Shown here: piece by piece, positions 29,889-40,886 of the stretch
How the letters are laid out: each line of letters opens with the position of its first letter
Position numbering within the stretch: the first letter of the stretch is position 1
Assembly: GCF_003318275.1 (NCBI RefSeq)
Contig: NZ_QOCH01000013.1
Location: 248,001-312,000 of the forward strand
DNA from: Marinobacter sp. F3R11
Lineage (GTDB): Bacteria; Pseudomonadota; Gammaproteobacteria; Pseudomonadales; Oleiphilaceae
DNA length: 64,000 nucleotides
Reading direction: 5' to 3'
Program-made: the position numbers and the translations under genes
The notes under the pieces: generated by a model
What the model was told of the DNA's origin: nothing
Databases searched by the model: none
Seen by the model: only the letters and a program-made list of their open reading frames with translations

Positions 29889-32062
29889 TCAGCGCCCTGC
29901 ATTCCTGCCTTGCTATCCGCAGAACCGGCATCCAAACGCTTTCCACAACGGCTACTCCAGACCAGAACTATCAGAAAAATGACCAAACCGGCTCCATCCA
30001 ACAACAGATGCCCGTGAGGCCAGAGCATCAGAGCACCAATCGGGAACATAAGTATCCGGACAAGAAGATTAAGCCTGTGCTCCAGATAACCCTCAAGACC
30101 TGCAATGATCGCGTAAATACCAAACAAAGCGAAACAGAATACCCGGATCATTTCGGTAAAATCACCAGTAATGAGGGGCGAGTATGCAAACAGAAGCGGC
30201 ACTATATACAAACCCTTGGCCAGCTTCCAGGCGGTAAAGCCTGTACGCATCTGAGGAGTTCCGGCAATCGCCGCAGCAGCGAACGCAGTCAGACAAACAG
30301 GCGGTGTGACGTTTGAATCCTGTGACAGCCAGAAAATAACCATATGGGCAGCCACCAGCAGCATGGACAGCGCTGCTGGTGATAACGCCTGCTCCAAAAG
30401 CTGGCTACTGAAGGTATCCGGCACCAGCGAGAGCAGTTGCTGTGCAGTTGCTGCGTCCATGGGCGCATCCAGCAAAGAGAACCTGTCAGGTGCGGCCAGC
30501 ATGAAAATAGCTTTCGCCTGCTCTGGCAGATTCCCGTTAACCATCAGCTCAACCAGCTGGCTTTGCGCTATCAAGTTGTATATCGCCGGTGCTGAGAGCG
30601 TGGCCAGCACGATATAAGCTGCAGTTACCGGTAGACCCATTCCCAGAATCAAGGATGCAAGAGCAACCAGAAAGATCGTTAACAGCAGGCTTCCCCCCGC
30701 CCAGTCAGTAATCATAATTGAGAAGGTATTTCCGATACCTGTTGTAGATACAACCATTACGATCAACCCGACTGTAATCAGCAGGATCGCTGTGGTCGTT
30801 ATATTCCGCGTGCCCATCACAAGTGCATCGAGAATGTCGCGAAGCCCCATTGGGTGCTTTGAAAGCCAGGAGGCAATTACCACAGACAGAATGGCAATAC
30901 CTGCCGCATAGGTCGGCGTAAAGCCATAAACAAGCGCAGCGACCAGAACCACCAGAGGCAACAGGAAATGCCAGCCGCCTTTAAGAACCTCCTTGAGTGA
31001 AGGGGCAGCATCATCTTCAAGTTTGACTGCATGGCTGCGTTTGGCCTCAATACGCACGAACATGGCCACCGAAATGAAATAGAGCAGCGCAGGCAAAGCG
31101 GCAACACTGATAATTGTGAGGTAGGAAACCTGAGTGTAGGAGGCCATGATAAAGGCCCCCGCCCCCATCACCGGCGGCATCAGTTGTCCCCCCGTGGAGG
31201 CCGCCGCTTCTACACCCGCAGCAAAACGGGCAGGAAAGCCGGCTTTGCGCATCAAGGGTATGGTAATCACACCTGTAGAAACCGTGTTTGCCACACTGGA
31301 ACCCGAGACTGAACCCATAAGGCCCGAGGCAAATACAGCCACAAACCCGGGACCACCAACAAACCGCCCTGCAGCACAGCGAGCCAGTTCGATAATAAAA
31401 TCCCCTGCCCCGGACTTTACCAGGAAGGCACCGAACAGAATAAACATGAACACATAGGTCCAGGAAATCCGTGCGATGGATCCCAGCATCCCCTGACCTC
31501 CAATATAGGAACGATAGAGAACCGTTTCCCATGACAGCCCGGGGAAATTGAAAATACCGTCAACATATTGCCCCCACCAGGCCACATAGGTCAGCGCAAC
31601 CACACAAAGAACGGGAATAAACCAGCCAACAGTTCGCCGGGCAAACTCCAGTATCAACGCCACGGAAACGATCGAGACCATCCAGTCAGCTGTATCGAAA
31701 TTAAATCCGCGCTGGTACAAATCATCTTCAAAGATAATCAGATAAAAAGCACAGCCCAGCGCGGTTAACCCCAATACGACATCTACACCCAGCACGAACC
31801 GCTGCCCTCCTACAGAGCGGGCCCTGAGCATTGGGGTAGTGAGGGTGCAGATGAGGCCAAAAAGGCCAAAATGCAAAGCCGAGCTCCATAGCTCCGACCA
31901 TGTAGAGACAGTATTAAAATAGAGGTGAACCAGCGCTGTACCTATAGTAAGCCAGAAGACCACCGGCCCGATCAGCCGGTGCTCCAGACGTTCACTCGCT
32001 TCGCTGGCACTCTCATCCCGAACCTCGATAACGGGTTCGCCCTTAGTAATACCAGCGACCAT
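29885..32062 (-). CDS. TRAP transporter permease, fused small and large subunits
   Basis: Membrane part of an ion-driven TRAP uptake system. The 725-residue protein joins a DctQ-like N-terminal 4-helix part (about residues 25-170) to a DctM-like 12-helix part, the fusion usual for TAXI systems. GLMGSVSGSSVANTVSTGVITIPLMRKAGFPARFAAGVEAAASTGGQ and LGMGLPVTAAYI are conserved DctM motifs. Its ATG overlaps the TAXI gene stop by 1 nt (TAATG). Confidence 0.93.
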   Translation of the reverse strand: MVAGITKGEPVIEVRDESASEASERLEHRLIGPVVFWLTIGTALVHLYFNTVSTWSELWSSALHFGLFGLICTLTTPMLRARSVGGQRFVLGVDVVLGLTALGCAFYLIIFEDDLYQRGFNFDTADWMVSIVSVALILEFARRTVGWFIPVLCVVALTYVAWWGQYVDGIFNFPGLSWETVLYRSYIGGQGMLGSIARISWTYVFMFILFGAFLVKSGAGDFIIELARCAAGRFVGGPGFVAVFASGLMGSVSGSSVANTVSTGVITIPLMRKAGFPARFAAGVEAAASTGGQLMPPVMGAGAFIMASYTQVSYLTIISVAALPALLYFISVAMFVRIEAKRSHAVKLEDDAAPSLKEVLKGGWHFLLPLVVLVAALVYGFTPTYAAGIAILSVVIASWLSKHPMGLRDILDALVMGTRNITTTAILLITVGLIVMVVSTTGIGNTFSIMITDWAGGSLLLTIFLVALASLILGMGLPVTAAYIVLATLSAPAIYNLIAQSQLVELMVNGNLPEQAKAIFMLAAPDRFSLLDAPMDAATAQQLLSLVPDTFSSQLLEQALSPAALSMLLVAAHMVIFWLSQDSNVTPPVCLTAFAAAAIAGTPQMRTGFTAWKLAKGLYIVPLLFAYSPLITGDFTEMIRVFCFALFGIYAIIAGLEGYLEHRLNLLVRILMFPIGALMLWPHGHLLLDGAGLVIFLIVLVWSSRCGKRLDAGSADSKAGMQGAE

Positions 32063-33069
32063 TACTGTGCAATCAACCGCTCGGGAATCTCGACCCCCTG
32101 CTCCTTATAGAAGCGTGCCGCACCAGGATGAAGAGGCATTGGAAGGCCGGCAATGGCTTTTTCTAATGCCATGGCCCTGGTTGCAGGGTGGATGTTGTTC
32201 AGAAACGGAAGGTTCTCGTAGATGGTTCTGGTGATTTCATATACATCATCTTCCGGGACATCATCACGAACTGCCAGAATATTGGGTTGGGCAATAGTAT
32301 TGATATCCTTAACCTGCTTCGGGTAGGTGCCGGCAGGAATGGTATAAGGAGTCCAGAGTTCGAAATCGCTGTTCACCCGGGCAACCTGATCCGGGGTGAA
32401 GTTCAGTGTAGTAATTTCATCCCCCATATTGGCGTAGGCTCTTGTAACTGCTGCAGCGGGCACGCCGGCCGGTATGTTCATGCCGTTGATATTGCCGTTT
32501 TGCAAGGCGTCGGCACTCGGGCCATAGCCCTGGTAGGCGAGATTTATCTTTTCGAGATCAATGCCCACTTTTCCAAGAATGAAACGACCTGATCCTTCGG
32601 TGCCAGAGTTCCTTGCTCCGATAGAAAAACTCTCTCCATACAGGTTAGCCATATCTTCGATAGTCCCGGTTTTTGCAACTTCCCGGGTAACAACAAAGTG
32701 CTCCACATTCTGCCAGAGCATAGAAACTGATCGCAGGTTTTTGTATGCCTTGGATACAGGCCCGGAGCCATTCCACGCGTAGGCGCCATAAAGCCCCTGA
32801 AGAATGCCGAACTGAATCTGGCCTTCATCCATTAGCTTAAGGTTCTCGCCAGACCCGGCGGAACTGATCGCAGAAACCGATATATTTGTAGAAGGTTCAA
32901 GCTTGACTTTGATAAGCGTTGAAATGGCGACACCAACGGGATAATAGGTTCCACCAGTCGTGGCTGTACCCATTACATAATTACCTTCCGCCTGAACACC
33001 GGCAGAAAGGGAAACCACAGCTGCTGCCAGCAGCCCCGAGGCGCACTTCAAGACTTTGTTTTTACTCAT
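32062..33069 (-). CDS. TAXI-family TRAP solute-binding protein
   Basis: Periplasmic receptor for the TRAP permease downstream. The 335-residue precursor begins MSKNKVLKCASGLLAAAVVSLSAGVQA, a Sec signal, then NYVMGTATTGGTYYPVGVAIS, the TAXI opening. I chose the ATG at 33069 because AAGGA precedes it and the signal peptide starts there; an in-frame start 7 codons up gives MIKRIRF. Known TAXI ligands are few (for example glutamate or 2-oxoglutarate), so the substrate is open. Confidence 0.92.
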   Translation of the reverse strand: MSKNKVLKCASGLLAAAVVSLSAGVQAEGNYVMGTATTGGTYYPVGVAISTLIKVKLEPSTNISVSAISSAGSGENLKLMDEGQIQFGILQGLYGAYAWNGSGPVSKAYKNLRSVSMLWQNVEHFVVTREVAKTGTIEDMANLYGESFSIGARNSGTEGSGRFILGKVGIDLEKINLAYQGYGPSADALQNGNINGMNIPAGVPAAAVTRAYANMGDEITTLNFTPDQVARVNSDFELWTPYTIPAGTYPKQVKDINTIAQPNILAVRDDVPEDDVYEITRTIYENLPFLNNIHPATRAMALEKAIAGLPMPLHPGAARFYKEQGVEIPERLIAQ

Positions 33070-33178
33070 GAAACGAATCCTTTTTATCATTATTCTGACT
33101 CACACGTGAATAGGTAACCTTCTAAAGATAGTCGTACGCAACCGGATCTACCAGTTGAGAATCAAAGTTCGCCTGATC

Positions 33179-33206
33179 AAAAAAAGGCTCCCTCAGGAGC
33201 CTTTTT
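33179..33206 (-). terminator. Terminator after putP
   Basis: On the minus strand GGCTCC-TGAG-GGAGCC is followed by seven T residues, 28 bp after the putP stop. Confidence 0.9.
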
Positions 33207-33233
33207 CTGCCATCAGGTATCTCACGCTCTTTT

Positions 33234-34727
33234 TCAGCTGTGATCCACCGCCTGATATTCATTTGCATCAGAAGTTGCAAGGCTTACAACCACAATTGCA
33301 ATGAAGGAGGCAATGAAGCCTGGAATGATTTCATAGACACCAGGGCCGCCCATAAATTCGCCATTCCAACCCAGAGATACCCAGATCATTGCAGTACTGG
33401 CCCCGACGATCAGGCCTGCCAGCGCGCCAGCACCATTCGTACGGGACCACATAAGCCCGAGAATAATCAAGGGGCCAAAGGCAGAGCCAAAGCCAGCCCA
33501 TGCGTTACCAACCAGAGCCAGAACCTGAGAGTTGGGGTCTGAAGCAATAACTGCAGCGACAAGGCCAACAAGCACTACGCATACACGGCCAACGTTGACG
33601 CACTCACGGTCACCGGCTTCCTTACGAAGGAAAAGGCGGTAAAAGTCTTCTGTAAGAGAAGATGAAGACACCAGCAGCTGGCTGGAGATGGTACTCATCA
33701 CCGCTGCCAGCAGGGCTGCATACAGGAAACCAGTAATCAGTGGGTGGAACAGCAAATCAGCGAGAATGATAAAGATAGTCTCAGGATCGGCAATATCCAT
33801 TCCATTACGTACCGCATAAGCCCGGCCGAAAATACCCAGACCAATCGCACCAATCAATGAAATAGCCATCCAGGACATACCGATATTCCGGGCAACCGGA
33901 ACCTCTTTTACCGAGCGGATCGCCATGAAGCGAACAATGATATGTGGCTGACCGAAATAACCCAGCCCCCAGGTTACAGCTGACAGCCATCCAATGAACG
34001 TTAACCCCTGTGTCCAGGAGAGCAGCTTCGGATCCACGTCATTCAGCGTCTGAGTAGCCTGAGCGAAGCCACCGCCTCCCTCTCCGAAAAGAACAACTGC
34101 CGGCATAAGAACCAGCGCAACCATCATGATGCAACCTTGCACAAAGTCAGTCATGCTCACCGCAAGGAACCCACCAACAACCGTGTAGGCCAGTACGACA
34201 CCTAAGGTTATTACGATGCCTACACTGTAATCGCTCAGGCCACCGAAGCTGAAAATTCCAGCGAACGCACTTTCAAACAGTTTGCCTCCGGCCACCAGGC
34301 CCGAAGCAGTATAAACAGCAAAGAACACGACGATAACAATCGCAGACACAGTCCGCAGCGGTAATGCCTGAGTGGGAAAGCGATTCGCAAGAAAGGCAGG
34401 AATAGTCAGCGCGTTGCCATAATGAACAGTTTGAGCGCGCAAGCGCGGAGCAACGATAACCCAGTTGATAAAAGCCCCTACAAACAGGCCGACCCCTATC
34501 CAGGCCGAAGCAAGGCCAGACACATACATCGCTCCCGGGAGGCCCAGAAGCAACCATCCGCTCATATCGGAAGCGCCCGCAGACAAAGCCGCCACCTTTG
34601 GACTGAGCCCCCTGCCGCCAAGCATGTAATCTTCGGATGACGAAGTAGATGTGCGCATCGCATAAATGCCAATGGCAATCATGAGCGCAAAATAAGCAAA
34701 TAGACTGATCCAAACACCAATAGCCAT
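33234..34727 (-). CDS. putP: Sodium/proline symporter
   Basis: Na+-driven proline uptake across the inner membrane (SSS family). The 497-residue protein has about 13 membrane segments; EDYMLGGRGLSPKVAALSAGASDMSGWLLLGLPGAMYVSGL and ISSQLLVSSSSLTEDFYR are hallmark regions. GGAGGAATTCC is a very strong ribosome site. No putA is adjacent; the next gene upstream is an AraC-type regulator on the same strand. Confidence 0.94.
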   Translation of the reverse strand: MAIGVWISLFAYFALMIAIGIYAMRTSTSSSEDYMLGGRGLSPKVAALSAGASDMSGWLLLGLPGAMYVSGLASAWIGVGLFVGAFINWVIVAPRLRAQTVHYGNALTIPAFLANRFPTQALPLRTVSAIVIVVFFAVYTASGLVAGGKLFESAFAGIFSFGGLSDYSVGIVITLGVVLAYTVVGGFLAVSMTDFVQGCIMMVALVLMPAVVLFGEGGGGFAQATQTLNDVDPKLLSWTQGLTFIGWLSAVTWGLGYFGQPHIIVRFMAIRSVKEVPVARNIGMSWMAISLIGAIGLGIFGRAYAVRNGMDIADPETIFIILADLLFHPLITGFLYAALLAAVMSTISSQLLVSSSSLTEDFYRLFLRKEAGDRECVNVGRVCVVLVGLVAAVIASDPNSQVLALVGNAWAGFGSAFGPLIILGLMWSRTNGAGALAGLIVGASTAMIWVSLGWNGEFMGGPGVYEIIPGFIASFIAIVVVSLATSDANEYQAVDHS

Positions 34728-35030
34728 GGAATTCCTCCGGTTTAATGAGTCGGATTGTATCCGCTCTTAAAACACAGGCCTGGCAACGGATACCAGCCTA
34801 CTGTGTCTTTCTTTTTGTATACTGAAATTCCTTCCGAATCCAAGCGCGATCACCAATCGTACGTTCGATCTTAACTATAGCTAAGTATCGTCAATCCGCG
34901 ACTGCAACGTCACCAGGTCATCAAGATGGAAATTAACAAGACAAGCCTAGTATTACTACGTATTACCGGCTTACAAAATCCTACGATTATTTTGCAGAAT
35001 TCTACGGGAGTGCGGCTGGTTCAAGACGAA
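34728..35030. other. 303-bp noncoding region upstream of putP
   Basis: No gene. It holds possible putP promoter elements read leftward, TTGGAT (34843-34838) with TATACA (34821-34816) at 16 nt, or TTGACG (34894-34889) with TAAGAT (34873-34868) at 15 nt. It also holds an imperfect 16-bp palindrome CTTAACTATAGCTAAG (34870-34885), a 7-bp direct repeat GTATTAC at 34950 and 34960, and the 21-bp-phased repeats annotated separately. Confidence 0.5.
34971..35006 (-). promoter_or_regulatory. 21-bp-phased direct repeats, possible AraC-type operator
   Basis: On the minus strand CGTAGAATTCTGCAA (35006-34992) and CGTAGGATTTTGTAA (34985-34971) match at 12 of 15 positions and start exactly 21 bp apart. AraC/XylS proteins commonly bind such tandem half-sites two helical turns apart. 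The adjacent AraC-type gene is the natural candidate regulator. Confidence 0.5.
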
Positions 35031-35810
35031 TCAGGCAACCTTTTCATTGACCTGCAGTCTCGAAGGGGTCGTTCCTTTATGCTTACGCAACGCGTTGGTT
35101 AGCGCACTCTGGGATGAGAAACCAACGCGGTAACTGATTTCCGACACCGAAAGCGACGTTGACGCCAGGAGAAAAACAGCCTGATTGAGGCGAGCCTGCA
35201 AAAGAAACTGATGCGGGGTTGTGCCCACCACTTCCCGGAAAACCTCATGAAAACGGCTCACACTCAGGCAGGACTCGCGGGCCAGGTCCTGAACTGTGAT
35301 TTTCCTGTGAAGGTTCGCCCCGATATAGCGCTGGATTGCGTCCGGACTGAGGCTGTGCCGGTTCGGTATCCCTGCATTCCGGTCGACAATTCTGTCGGCC
35401 ATACAATAAAGGATGCTGGCAGCAAGGTGGCCATGCATAGCTACATTGCCAGGGGCACGGTCAAATTCGCTGGCGGCAAACTGAACCAACCCTTGTAAAC
35501 GACTATCCATATGAATCGTGCGTGGTCTTTCGAACACTCGAACCATGCGCTCATAGTCGTTGTGATTGGGAGTGGAGACGGCAGAACTCGAGGGATCAAG
35601 ATTGATAACCATCACATGATTCTGATGATCACCACAGTAGTCGTGCAAGGCCTCTGCCGGTACGAGGCATGCTTTCCACGTATCCAGATGGGAGCCGGTT
35701 CCGTCGATGCTCAAATCTGCCTCGCCCTGAACACCCACTACTATCTGGTGATGTCCATGGCGATGCTGATGGGAGGATGTTGGAAGCTTGAGCAGTCGGG
35801 CATCCAGCAT
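35031..35810 (-). CDS. AraC/XylS-type transcription regulator, possibly PruR-like
   Basis: The 259-residue protein has an N-terminal cupin-like sensing domain with a His-rich start (SSHQHRHGHHQ) and a C-terminal AraC domain with two HTHs (ITVQDLARESCLSVSRFHEVFREVVGTTPHQFLLQARL and LSVSEISYRVGFSSQSALTNALRKHKGTTPSRL). In Pseudomonas the AraC-type PruR controls proline use and lies near putAP; position beside putP suggests the same role, by inference. I took the ATG at 35810; the open frame extends into tmk but that part shows no family similarity. The ribosome site is poor. Confidence 0.8.
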   Translation of the reverse strand: MLDARLLKLPTSSHQHRHGHHQIVVGVQGEADLSIDGTGSHLDTWKACLVPAEALHDYCGDHQNHVMVINLDPSSSAVSTPNHNDYERMVRVFERPRTIHMDSRLQGLVQFAASEFDRAPGNVAMHGHLAASILYCMADRIVDRNAGIPNRHSLSPDAIQRYIGANLHRKITVQDLARESCLSVSRFHEVFREVVGTTPHQFLLQARLNQAVFLLASTSLSVSEISYRVGFSSQSALTNALRKHKGTTPSRLQVNEKVA

Positions 35811-35848
35811 AGACGCAACAGAAACCTTTAAGTGAGAATATGACTCAA

Positions 35849-37530
<1,682 letters not shown>

Positions 37531-37535
37531 ACGAA

Positions 37536-38366
37536 TTATTCCAGCAGCTCGAGAGGATTGAAGATTGTCGCAAGTCCGCCATCCCCAGGCAAATCCTGTC
37601 CTGCAAGACTGCGCACTGGAACAACTCCAATGACACTATTCAACAGATAAAGCCCCTGACAATGAGACCCCAGTACATCCCCGATACCCATTGCGCGTTC
37701 TTCAACATACTCTCCACGCGCCCTGAGTCTTTCCAGTACCCACTGGCGCAGCACGCCGGCAACAGCAAGGCTCTTGACTGGAGGTGTTACCCAGCCACCA
37801 GGCACTTTAAGCAGCAGGTTCGTACGAGTACCCTCAACCAGATTTCCCGCAGTGTCTGACATGATAACTTCAAACAGTTCACCCTCAATTTCTCTGGCGG
37901 CCATCACCTGCTCAAGCCGGTTGAGAGATTTGATTCCCACCAGCAGGGGATTCACCATCAGCGGAACCCGGGAAAAATCAGCGGCAACACCGGAAGGAAG
38001 TGGCGCTTCTGGCATGGAGCCAGCAGATACCATAAGAGTTGGTCTGATTCCGGAGCCTGGCCTGTACCCTCGCCCCCCCTCTCCCCGGGTGAGCGTCAGC
38101 TTGAGCACCCAGTCACAACTTGCGCCACCGGTCATGAAACGACCGGCGTAACGACTGGTCGCCGCTGCGCAAGCTTTCCGAAGTGCTGTCAGTGAAACAG
38201 GGATACCTAAGCGACCTGCATCCCGAACCATTCGGTCAAGGTGGCGGGACAACAGCACCCCCTGGTCACCATGCATCCTTATGGTCTCAAACAGGCCATC
38301 TCCGTATGCCGCACCCCGATCACCGGCCGGGAAACCGCCTTCATCAGCCCAGCACAGGTTGAACAT
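37536..38366 (-). CDS. pabC: Aminodeoxychorismate lyase
   Basis: PLP enzyme that splits 4-amino-4-deoxychorismate into p-aminobenzoate and pyruvate for folate. The 276-residue fold type IV protein has Lys146 in GIKSLNRLEQVMA as the PLP Schiff-base lysine, RGAAYGDGLFET near the start and DTAGNLVEGTRTNLL. It starts 6 bp after fabF ends. Confidence 0.93.
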   Translation of the reverse strand: MFNLCWADEGGFPAGDRGAAYGDGLFETIRMHGDQGVLLSRHLDRMVRDAGRLGIPVSLTALRKACAAATSRYAGRFMTGGASCDWVLKLTLTRGEGGRGYRPGSGIRPTLMVSAGSMPEAPLPSGVAADFSRVPLMVNPLLVGIKSLNRLEQVMAAREIEGELFEVIMSDTAGNLVEGTRTNLLLKVPGGWVTPPVKSLAVAGVLRQWVLERLRARGEYVEERAMGIGDVLGSHCQGLYLLNSVIGVVPVRSLAGQDLPGDGGLATIFNPLELLE

Positions 38367-38372
38367 AGATAC

Positions 38373-39620
38373 TCAGCCTTCGTAGCGTCGAACAATCAAT
38401 GTGCCATTGGTGCCGCCGAAGCCAAATGAGTTGGACAGGGCTACGCGAACGTCAGCTTTGCGGCAGGCATTGGGGACAAGATCCAGATCACAACCTTCAT
38501 CCGGATTATCCAGATTGATCGTTGGCGGCAATACGCTGTCGTTTATGGCAAGCAGGGAAAATATGGCCTCCACCGCGCCAGCAGCGCCCAGCAGATGTCC
38601 GGTCATGGATTTGGTGCTACTCATGGCAAGCCGGCTCGCATGACCACCGAATACGCGTTTGGCAGCCGCAATTTCAGCTATATCGCCCACCTGTGTTGAG
38701 GTGCCGTGGGCATTAATGTAGTCAACCTCTTCAGGTTTCAGTCCGGCGTCCCGCAACGCATTAATCATCGAACGTGCAGCACCTTCACCGTCTGCAGGCG
38801 GCGCAGTTATATGATGGGCATCATCACTCATGCCAAAACCAACCAGTTCACCGTAAACAGTCGCACCACGCCGTCTTGCATGTTCCAACTCTTCCAGCAC
38901 CAGCACCCCGGCACCGTCACTCAGCACAAACCCGTCTCTGTCTCTGTCCCATGGGCGACTGGCTTTCTCAGGCTCGTCATTACGGGTCGACAAAGCCCGG
39001 GCAGATGAAAATGCAGCAATACCCGTGCGAGTTGTCGCCATTTCAGAACCACCAGCAAGCATCACATCCGCATCGCCATATGCAATGGTACGGGCAGCGT
39101 ACCCTATATTATGGGTGCCGGTAGTGCAGGCAGTAACAATGGCAATATTTGGCCCCCGGTATCCGAAGCGAATCGCAGCATTACCGGAAATCATGTTAAT
39201 CACCGAGGCAGGTACGAAGAACGGCGACACTTTGCGAGGGCCTGACTTTTCCATAGTCAGTACGCTCTTCTCAATATATTCCAGCCCGCCAATACCAGAT
39301 CCGATAGCTATGCCCGCACGGTCACAGTCCAGCTCATCGTATTCCGCGAGCCCACTATCATCTACTGCCTGCTGAGCTGCAATCAGCCCATAGTGGATGA
39401 ACGCATCGAGCTTTCTGGCCTCTTTGGAAGAAAGATAAGGTTCCAGGTCAAGGTTTCTGATTGCACCACCAATGCGAGTGTTGTATTCAGAAGCATCAAA
39501 ACGATCGATCTTGCCAATTCCGCTACGACCCGCCCGAATACCCTCCCAGGAAGATGCCACATCATTCCCCAGGGGTGACAACATTCCCATGCCAGTGATC
39601 ACAACCCGCCGTTTACTCAT
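38373..39620 (-). CDS. fabF: 3-oxoacyl-[acyl-carrier-protein] synthase II
   Basis: Elongates acyl-ACP with malonyl-ACP and tunes unsaturated fatty acid length. The 415-residue protein shows the Cys-His-His triad: Cys165 in [11 protein letters not shown], His in [11 protein letters not shown] and His in [13 protein letters not shown] chose the ATG at 39620 ([10 protein letters not shown]); a GTG four codons upstream is also open. A terminator lies between it and acpP. Confidence 0.96.
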   Translation of the reverse strand: MSKRRVVITGMGMLSPLGNDVASSWEGIRAGRSGIGKIDRFDASEYNTRIGGAIRNLDLEPYLSSKEARKLDAFIHYGLIAAQQAVDDSGLAEYDELDCDRAGIAIGSGIGGLEYIEKSVLTMEKSGPRKVSPFFVPASVINMISGNAAIRFGYRGPNIAIVTACTTGTHNIGYAARTIAYGDADVMLAGGSEMATTRTGIAAFSSARALSTRNDEPEKASRPWDRDRDGFVLSDGAGVLVLEELEHARRRGATVYGELVGFGMSDDAHHITAPPADGEGAARSMINALRDAGLKPEEVDYINAHGTSTQVGDIAEIAAAKRVFGGHASRLAMSSTKSMTGHLLGAAGAVEAIFSLLAINDSVLPPTINLDNPDEGCDLDLVPNACRKADVRVALSNSFGFGGTNGTLIVRRYEG

Positions 39621-39691
39621 AACCCCGCTCACCTGATCTTTGATCTGTCGCTGTTACTACTCATGAACCCGAAGCCCGGGAATTCTCAGGC

Positions 39692-39733
39692 AAAAAAAAG
39701 CCGTCCTTCACTGAATGACAAGGACGGCTTTTT
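39692..39733 (-). terminator. Terminator between acpP and fabF
   Basis: AGCCGTCCTT and AAGGACGGCT form a 10-bp stem with an 11-nt loop; eight A and a T-run flank it. It would let acpP be transcribed more than fabF, which fits the high demand for acyl carrier protein. Confidence 0.85.
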
Positions 39734-39758
39734 GCCTGGCTAACTTAACTGCTGAGTA

Positions 39759-39992
39759 TCAGGTATGCGCGACGATGTAGTCGATCGCGTCCTGAACACT
39801 AGCCAGCTTCTCGGCTTCTTCATCAGGAATTTCAGTTTCGAATTCCTCTTCCAGCGCCATGACCAGCTCAACGGTGTCCAGTGAGTCAGCGCCAAGATCT
39901 TCTACAAAAGAAGAAGAGTTCTGAACTTCGGACTCTTTAACGCCCAACTGTTCACAAACAATCTTCTTCACGCGCTCTTCAACTGTACTCAT
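39759..39992 (-). CDS. acpP: Acyl carrier protein
   Basis: Carries growing acyl chains on a phosphopantetheine arm. The 77-residue acidic protein has the attachment serine Ser37 in [25 protein letters not shown] precedes the ATG at 39992; the frame extends upstream but [12 protein letters not shown] is the family start. It has its own likely promoter region in the 134 bp upstream (TACACT -10-like element near 40045). Confidence 0.97.
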   Translation of the reverse strand: MSTVEERVKKIVCEQLGVKESEVQNSSSFVEDLGADSLDTVELVMALEEEFETEIPDEEAEKLASVQDAIDYIVAHT

Positions 39993-40126
39993 AATGTCCT
40001 CACTTTGTGTATCAACCAAGCAACTATGTGCTGCCAGTTTAGTGTAAACCCTACCTGCAAACAAGCAGGGATCCGGTTAAACATGTTGTGCGACAAAGGG
40101 TTGCGCACGAGCTCCGGAACCGGAGC

Positions 40127-40870
40127 TTATCCCATGTACATTCCGCCGTTTACATGAATGGTTTCCCCAGTCACATAACCAGCAACATCGGACGCCAGGA
40201 AAGCAACCAGGGCCGCCACTTCTTCCGGCTGCCCCAAACGACCTGCAGGAATAATTTCCAGCATAGCCTCACGCTGACTGTCGTCCAGTTTTTTTGTCAT
40301 ATCTGTGTCGATAAAGCCGGGAGCAACACAATTCGATGTGATGCCACGATTCGACATTTCCTTCGCCAGACTGCGGGTGAAACCTTCCACCCCGGCCTTG
40401 GCTGCACAATAATTCGCCTGCCCCGGGTTACCCATACTGGCGACCACGGAACTGACGTTAATAATACGCCCCCAGCGCGCTTTCGCCATACCCCGCAATA
40501 CTGCCTTACTGGTACGGTACACACTTGAGAGATTGGTTTCGAGCACAGAGGCCCAGTCGTCATCCTTCAGTCGCATCAGCAGGTTATCACGGGTTATGCC
40601 CGCGTTATTAACCAGAATCAGAGGCGCTCCGGATTTATCAGCAATTTCTTTCAGGCCGGCCTCAATACTGTCAGGATCGGCAACGTTCATCACAATACCA
40701 TAGCCGCTTGCACCCACAGCCTGGAGATTAGCCGTAATGGTTGCAGCTCCCTCAGCGCTGGTGGCGGTGCCAACAACTTCTGCGCCCTGCTTTGCCAGTG
40801 CCAGAGCAATGGCTTTACCAATTCCACGGGTAGCACCGGTTACCAGTGCAACTTTGCCTTCCAGAGACAT
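40127..40870 (-). CDS. fabG: 3-oxoacyl-[acyl-carrier-protein] reductase
   Basis: NADPH-dependent reduction of 3-oxoacyl-ACP in fatty acid elongation. The 247-residue short-chain dehydrogenase has the cofactor motif TGATRGIG, NNAG, and the Ser141-Tyr154-Lys158 triad (NVSSVVAS, YCAAK). The ATG at 40870 follows GGGAG. It begins 16 bp after fabD. A perfect 8-bp hairpin abuts its stop codon. Confidence 0.97.
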   Translation of the reverse strand: MSLEGKVALVTGATRGIGKAIALALAKQGAEVVGTATSAEGAATITANLQAVGASGYGIVMNVADPDSIEAGLKEIADKSGAPLILVNNAGITRDNLLMRLKDDDWASVLETNLSSVYRTSKAVLRGMAKARWGRIINVSSVVASMGNPGQANYCAAKAGVEGFTRSLAKEMSNRGITSNCVAPGFIDTDMTKKLDDSQREAMLEIIPAGRLGQPEEVAALVAFLASDVAGYVTGETIHVNGGMYMG

Positions 40871-40886
40871 GTACAACTCCCTTTCT

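Noticed and set aside
33130..33160. TGGTAGATCCGGTTGCG, like a sigma-54 site, before the TAXI gene
   Set aside because: GG-to-GC spacing is one base too long and the -24 block is poor.
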